From positions 1-64,000 of the forward strand of contig CAWISP010000033.1 in the NCBI GenBank assembly GCA_963838775.1: DNA of 64,000 bases, read 5' to 3'. Below the pieces are notes generated by a model. It had not been told where the DNA came from. It saw only the letters and a list, made by a program, of their open reading frames with translations, and made no database searches. Below are positions 59,999 to 64,000 of the stretch, piece by piece. Every line of letters begins with the position of its first letter. The first letter of the stretch is position 1. The translations under genes and the position numbers were made by a program. The stretch is from Chersky-840 sp963838775 (lineage in GTDB: Bacteria > Actinomycetota > Acidimicrobiia > Acidimicrobiales > UBA8190).

Positions 59999-60823
59999 AT
60001 GAGTGCTGACACGTCGAGGAGCACGCAGTCGGGGCCCGGTTCCGGGTCCGAACCCCTGGTGGGCGCGGCCAGGATTCTCGTCGTCGAGGACGAGGGGTCG
60101 TATCAGGATGCGCTGCTGGTGGGGCTCTCGCGCGAGGGCTACCAGGTCGAGGTCGCCGCCGACGGCGTCACCGCCATGCAACGGTTCATCGACCGTCCCC
60201 CCGATCTCGTCCTCTTGGACCTGCTTCTTCCCGGCATGTCGGGATTGGAGGTGTGCCGAAGGATGCGAGCCTTGGCGCCCACCCCGATCATCATCGTCTC
60301 GGCGCTGAATACCGAGACCGACGTCGTGCTCGCCTTTGAGTTGGGCGCCGAGGACTACATCTCCAAGCCGTACCGTCTACGCGAATTAGTGGCCCGAATC
60401 CGTTCGGTCCTCCGTCGAATGGCGTTGTCGTCGCAGGAGCCGCCCCCTGGCGTCGTCGCGCCGACCCCGGGTCCCGATGCGATTGCGGCAGGCCCATTCC
60501 AAGTCAACTTCGCCCGACGAGTTGTGACCGCCCAGGGCGACCCGATTCATCTGTCTCGTCGGGAGTTCGACCTCCTGGCTCTCCTGCTGTCACCACCGGG
60601 ACGGGTACGGACGCGCGACGAGCTCATCGACAAGCTCTGGGCTGGTCGAGATCTCGCCGACACCCGGACCCTCGACACGCACGTGCGGAGGCTTCGACTG
60701 AAGTTGGAGGTGGATCCCGCCCATCCCCAATTCCTGCTCACGGTTCGGGGGGTGGGTTTCCGGTTCGAGCTCGGCGTGGACGAGCACCGTCAGGGCACCG
60801 CCCCAACCCCCGAGGAGCGATGA
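59999..60823 (+). CDS. OmpR-family response regulator, RegX3/PhoP-like (second copy)
   Basis: A paralogue of the regulator at 28430. The receiver is complete: acidic pair ED (VVEDEGSYQDALL), phosphoacceptor D74 (LVLLDLLLPGM), S101 and K123 (YISKPYRLRELVARI). The winged helix has HLSRREFDLLALLLSPPGRV, DTRTLDTHVRRLRLKLEVDP and FLLTVRGVGFRFELG. A Pro/Gly linker (residues of about 140-160) joins the domains. No histidine kinase is adjacent. It is preceded by two PHO-like arrays. Confidence 0.9.
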   Translation: MSADTSRSTQSGPGSGSEPLVGAARILVVEDEGSYQDALLVGLSREGYQVEVAADGVTAMQRFIDRPPDLVLLDLLLPGMSGLEVCRRMRALAPTPIIIVSALNTETDVVLAFELGAEDYISKPYRLRELVARIRSVLRRMALSSQEPPPGVVAPTPGPDAIAAGPFQVNFARRVVTAQGDPIHLSRREFDLLALLLSPPGRVRTRDELIDKLWAGRDLADTRTLDTHVRRLRLKLEVDPAHPQFLLTVRGVGFRFELGVDEHRQGTAPTPEER

Positions 60824-60842
60824 TCGGCGCCGCCGATCCTCT

Positions 60843-61832
60843 TCAGGGAGAGAGGGCGTCGGCCTCGCTGGAAAACGCCGTTTGGAGGGCGCCACCCAGA
60901 GGACTGGTCGAGAGGGGGAGACAGTCCTCGGCGTAGTACCACCAGAAGTACCCGCCGACGTAGTACGGAAGATTGATGTCGAGCCCGTAGTAGTAGTGCA
61001 TGATCGACTCGGCTGTGGTGACGGTGGCGACGGTGGCGGGCCTGTCCATGCCGATCTCACCGAAGCCGACCAACGCATGCGGGTAGAGGGCGTGGAGTCG
61101 GGTGAAGTACGCCGTCCAGGTGGCGGCGGTCGGTCGAATGCCCTTGCAGTCCCCCTCGTAGTAGGAGAGGAGGATGTAGTCGAGCCCCTGGCGCACCGTG
61201 GTCGGCACATACCGCTGCGAGAATGCGATCGGATCGAGCTCCTTCGGTCCGTCGCCGCAGCCGACGTTGTAGTAGAGCGTAAGCGCGGAGCGCTCTCCGA
61301 CCGACGCGACGTCGTCATAGGCATCAGTGAGCTTGGCTTCGACCGCGGAGTACCGCCCCGTCCAGTTGCCGTTCACCTCGTTACCGATCTCCCATATATC
61401 GACCGAGGAGGCGAGCGTTGCGACGTATGACTTCACGCGCTTGTTGTACGAAGCGGTGGAGATACGACGCGAGTTCGAGGAATCGAGCAGCTCTCCCATG
61501 ATGTAGCTCACCGGGCGCAGCGCCCTGGCGGCGGCGGCGTAGTAGGACGCGGGCTGTTTCACGTTGAAATACACGCGGGTGATCGGCACGTCCCTGAGTG
61601 TCCCGGAGCCCGCCACGATGGCACTCAGGTTGGCGACGCTGTCCACCGTGACGCCGTAGAGCGGGCTGGGCAGGGTGCGCATCGGGGCGCTGGGTGTCTC
61701 CGCCGTCGGCATCGGGGCTACCCGGGGATGGGCACGTTTCGCCACCGCGCCCACCGGACCACTCAGGGCGAACACAACGGTTAGCGATGATGCCAGGCCG
61801 ATGAGGGCGCCCAGGCGCGTTGTGACTCGCAT
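60843..61832 (-). CDS. Secreted glycoside-hydrolase-like TIM-barrel protein
   Basis: 329 residues with a signal peptide (LGALIGLASSLTVVFALSG). The barrel marks are YGVTVDSVANLSAIVAG, SVDIWEIGNEVNGNW (NE as candidate acid/base), YILLSYYEGDCKGI and LVGFGEIGMDRPAT (Glu as candidate nucleophile), then YVGGYFWWYYAEDC. The pattern resembles clan GH-A glycosidases, though I cannot name the family. It is convergent with the response regulator gene. Confidence 0.65.
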   Translation of the reverse strand: MRVTTRLGALIGLASSLTVVFALSGPVGAVAKRAHPRVAPMPTAETPSAPMRTLPSPLYGVTVDSVANLSAIVAGSGTLRDVPITRVYFNVKQPASYYAAAARALRPVSYIMGELLDSSNSRRISTASYNKRVKSYVATLASSVDIWEIGNEVNGNWTGRYSAVEAKLTDAYDDVASVGERSALTLYYNVGCGDGPKELDPIAFSQRYVPTTVRQGLDYILLSYYEGDCKGIRPTAATWTAYFTRLHALYPHALVGFGEIGMDRPATVATVTTAESIMHYYYGLDINLPYYVGGYFWWYYAEDCLPLSTSPLGGALQTAFSSEADALSP

Positions 61833-61913
61833 CGGTGCCCGACATTACGGCCTCGCGCCCCGAGGTGGCGCGAAGAGGACGGAGTCGGGGCAGCGCGGTG
61901 ACAGAATCGGGCG

Positions 61914-63074
61914 GTGCGGTCTGGCCCCGCAGTGCCACTGGGCACGATCGTCCGCGAGTGGGGTCGGATCGGTTGCATCGGGTTCGGTGGCCCTCCCACC
62001 CACGTGGCCCTGCTGCGGCGCCTCTGCGTTGACGAACGAAAGTGGATGTCGGAGGGGGAGTTCGAGGACGGCATCGCCGCCGCGAACGTCCTGCCAGGAC
62101 CGATGTCCACCCAGCTCGCCATCCTGTGTGCCTGGCGCCTCAGAGGAGCTCTGGGGGGTCTCGTCGGCGGGATCTGTTTCATCGTCCCCGGGCTCGTCGT
62201 CATCCTGGCGCTCGCGGCAGTCTTCCTCAGCTCCCATCCGGCGTCCTGGATCATCGGCGCCGCCGCGGGCGCGGGTGCCGCCGTGCCGGCCGTGGCGTTG
62301 AAGGCGGCCGCAGACCTGATCCCCGCCAGTTGGCGGCGCGCCGGACCGAAGCGAGCCCCGACCATGCGGTGGTTGGCGTACGTGACCCTGGGAGCAGTCG
62401 CCACGGTCACCGTCGGTCCGTACCTCGTGATCGTGTTGGTGCTGTGCGGATTGACAGAAGTCGCCGTTCGATCGCGCCGCGGGACGCCCAGCGGTGGGTC
62501 GGCGGTGTCCCTCTCATTGATCGCTGGGCACGGGATCGTGCTCGGGGGACTCGGGGCCTTGGCCTGGGTGGCGCTCAAGGTGGGGGCTCTCTCCTTTGGG
62601 GGAGGATTCGTCATCATCCCGCTCATGCAACACGATGCCGTCACCACCTATCACTGGATGACCGGGGGACAATTCCTCAACGCCGTTGCGCTTGGGCAGG
62701 TGACTCCCGGGCCCGTGGTCCAGACCGTCGCTGTCGTCGGTTATGCGGCGGCCGGCGTCGGCGGCGGCCTCTTCGCTGCCCTGGTGGCGTTCACGCCGTC
62801 ATTTCTCTTCGTCCTCGTGGGTGCCCCGCGCTTCGGTCGGATCCGCATGAACGCTTCGGTCCAGGGCTTCTTCAACGGTGCCGGCCCCGCTGCTATCGGC
62901 GCCATCGCCGGGTCCGCCGTCTCCCTGGGCGTCACGTTGCAGCACCTGTGGCAGATCCCCGTTCTGGTCGCGGCGGTGCTCTGGCTTCTGGTCGCACGGC
63001 GCGGCATCGTCAGCACCCTGGTCATGGCCGGTGTCGTCGGGGTGGTGGTGTCGTTGGCCGGCGTTCCCACCTGA
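61914..63074 (+). CDS. chrA: Chromate transporter ChrA
   Basis: 386 residues from GTG 61914. It has the two repeated CHR halves. The first shows GCIGFGGPPTHVALLRRLCV, EFEDGIAAANVLPGPMSTQL; the second shows GALSFGGGFVIIPLMQHDAV and QFLNAVALGQVTPGPVVQTV. About 10 membrane helices. It exports chromate using the proton gradient in known relatives. The arrangement and length are normal for the two-domain type. Confidence 0.93.
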   Translation: MRSGPAVPLGTIVREWGRIGCIGFGGPPTHVALLRRLCVDERKWMSEGEFEDGIAAANVLPGPMSTQLAILCAWRLRGALGGLVGGICFIVPGLVVILALAAVFLSSHPASWIIGAAAGAGAAVPAVALKAAADLIPASWRRAGPKRAPTMRWLAYVTLGAVATVTVGPYLVIVLVLCGLTEVAVRSRRGTPSGGSAVSLSLIAGHGIVLGGLGALAWVALKVGALSFGGGFVIIPLMQHDAVTTYHWMTGGQFLNAVALGQVTPGPVVQTVAVVGYAAAGVGGGLFAALVAFTPSFLFVLVGAPRFGRIRMNASVQGFFNGAGPAAIGAIAGSAVSLGVTLQHLWQIPVLVAAVLWLLVARRGIVSTLVMAGVVGVVVSLAGVPT

Positions 63075-63094
63075 CCTTCCCGGCGAGGGCGTCC

Positions 63095-63577
63095 TCAGTG
63101 GTCGAGGGGTCGATCCGTCTCTTCGGCAGTGGGTGAGGCGGGCAGCCGCGCCAGGAGATCGTCGAGCTCGGCAAAGTAGTCGTAGTGACGCTTCGTGAGC
63201 GGGCGGGGAGAGCCTGACAGGTCTCCTGCTCGTACAGGCCGGGTATCGGCGACCGGTGCAGCGCTGACGGTCGAGGGTGATGTGACACCGGAAACCGGTG
63301 ATGCCATCGCAACGCCACCGACACCGGCCCCGGGTGTCGCCGCACCGCGGGGCGGAGGTGGCTGGACGAGGCGGGGCAAGGGTGGGTCGTAGACGCCCAG
63401 GGTCACGGGGGCGCCGTGAAGATCCTCCCGAAGGCTCCTCAAGCAGACGAGAAGCTCGCTGTGGCGCCGCGTCAGCTCGCCAACGACATCAGCAAGCTCG
63501 AGAACGATGGTGCCATCGGATTCGTCTGTCATCGCCGTTCGCATCCAGTTTACCCTTGTCAGACTGGGTTTATCCAC
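63095..63577 (-). CDS. Hypothetical protein
   Basis: 160 residues from GTG 63577, with GAGGA about 11 bases upstream; ATG 63544 is an alternative. A helical start (DGTIVLELADVVGELTRRHS, ELLVCLRSLREDL) is followed by a Pro/Ala/Val-rich disordered middle and a C-terminal helix (RHYDYFAELDDLLARLPAS). Family unknown. Confidence 0.5.
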   Translation of the reverse strand: MDKPSLTRVNWMRTAMTDESDGTIVLELADVVGELTRRHSELLVCLRSLREDLHGAPVTLGVYDPPLPRLVQPPPPRGAATPGAGVGGVAMASPVSGVTSPSTVSAAPVADTRPVRAGDLSGSPRPLTKRHYDYFAELDDLLARLPASPTAEETDRPLDH

Positions 63578-63600
63578 AGGCTGGCCTGTATCCTCGTGGG

Positions 63601-64000
63601 GTGCGCCGACTGGTCATGAGTGACGCAGAAGCGGACCTCCGGCTGAAGGCGAGTATCTCCGGACTGGCCGTGACGGCGCCGAGCGTCTCGGTTCGACGGC
63701 TCCTCACCCCGGGCCAGCGTTGGGCGATGCTCGGGCTCGCCACCCTTGTCGTCCTCGGGCTCGTTTTCTCGGTGATCGACACCGTGAGGGTGATCGTCGG
63801 GATCGTGACGATCATGTACGTCGTCTGCATCGCCTACCGGGGCTACCTCTTTGTGAGGTCCTCGCGGTCAGATGTCCTGGAGATCGTGACCGACGAAGAG
63901 GCCCGGGCCGTTCCCGATGAAGCACTTCCCACGTACACGGTGCTGATCCCTGCCTACCGAGAGCCCGAGGTCATCAACCATCTCTTGGCGAGCATCGGGC
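63601..64000 (+). CDS. Glycosyltransferase family 2-like membrane protein, 5' part
   Basis: Open from GTG 63601 (ATG 63616 is an alternative) to the window edge, so only 133 residues are seen. Two membrane helices (WAMLGLATLVVLGLVFSVI and IVGIVTIMYVVCIAYRGYLF) precede PTYTVLIPAYREPEVINHLL, the start of a GT-2 nucleotide-sugar domain as in BcsA-like processive enzymes. TATCCT at 63589 lies just before the GTG, so a leaderless mRNA is possible. The product polysaccharide is unknown. Confidence 0.8.
   Translation, partial: MRRLVMSDAEADLRLKASISGLAVTAPSVSVRRLLTPGQRWAMLGLATLVVLGLVFSVIDTVRVIVGIVTIMYVVCIAYRGYLFVRSSRSDVLEIVTDEEARAVPDEALPTYTVLIPAYREPEVINHLLASIG

Overview
This window is high-GC, gene-dense actinobacterial DNA, most likely from the class Acidimicrobiia or a close relative. 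The lineage evidence is a mycothiol-type amidase (Mca), two F420-type luciferase-like oxidoreductases, a PspA/HtpX/PspAB set, a DUF6687-like protein, WW-rich DUF2510-like domains of the GWWLASDGNWYPPE type, class E sortase with LAxTG signals, and RegX3/PhoP-like regulators with 11-bp direct-repeat boxes. No rRNA, tRNA, CRISPR array or transposase was found.

Layout. (1) 1-5.7 kb: a run of genes that are each broken by one or more frameshifts (SGNH hydrolase, IclR regulator, SDR, MarR regulator, class II fumarase, pterin dehydratase). The density suggests poor consensus at a contig end or a decaying block. (2) 5.7-19.1 kb: mostly intact housekeeping and stress genes: DUF6687-like protein, pspAB-htpX-pspA, mca, SCP2 protein, YdjC-like deacetylase, two LLM oxidoreductases, a TIGR01777-like epimerase, slipin, purE, nitrobindin-like protein and a methyltransferase. 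(3) 19.2-25.0 kb: an arsenic island, arsR-tauD-arsM on the minus strand and arsI-aqpS-FAD oxidoreductase-arsC on the plus strand, divergent around a perfect inverted repeat. (4) 25.1-28.1 kb: DsbA-like protein, Fe-S PD-(D/E)XK nuclease, alpha/beta hydrolase, OsmC. (5) 28.2-34.2 kb: a RegX3-like response regulator, a degenerate receiver regulator and a canonical pstSCAB operon, with PHO-box-like arrays before the regulator and before pstS. (6) 34.3-40.5 kb: DUF4177-like protein, tyrosine phosphatase, secreted beta-propeller with a PEAPL C-terminal signal, lipoprotein, and a DHA2 MFS pump divergent from a GntR regulator. (7) 40.6-59.3 kb: a surface-protein region with five neocarzinostatin-like proteins and a second phosphate-type ABC transporter. 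From 45.6 to 57.2 kb, pstC, pstA, two sortase-signal PstS-like proteins, pstB, an exosortase, a class E sortase and a sortase substrate are nearly all translationally coupled. (8) 59.4-64.0 kb: two more PHO-like arrays, a second RegX3-like regulator, a glycosidase-like secreted protein, chromate transporter ChrA, and the start of a glycosyltransferase.

Working model. The RegX3-like regulators probably control repeated 11-bp boxes in front of pstS, one of the regulator genes, and several cell-surface genes. The second Pst operon appears to carry its own anchoring machinery: the class E sortase should act on the LAxTG proteins (two NCS-like, two PstS-like). The exosortase is a candidate processor of the PEAPL-TM-Arg signals of an NCS-like protein and the beta-propeller protein. 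This pairing of phosphate transport with two protein-sorting systems is the most interesting content of the window. The assignments of signal to enzyme, and of arrays to regulator, are inferences from sequence only.
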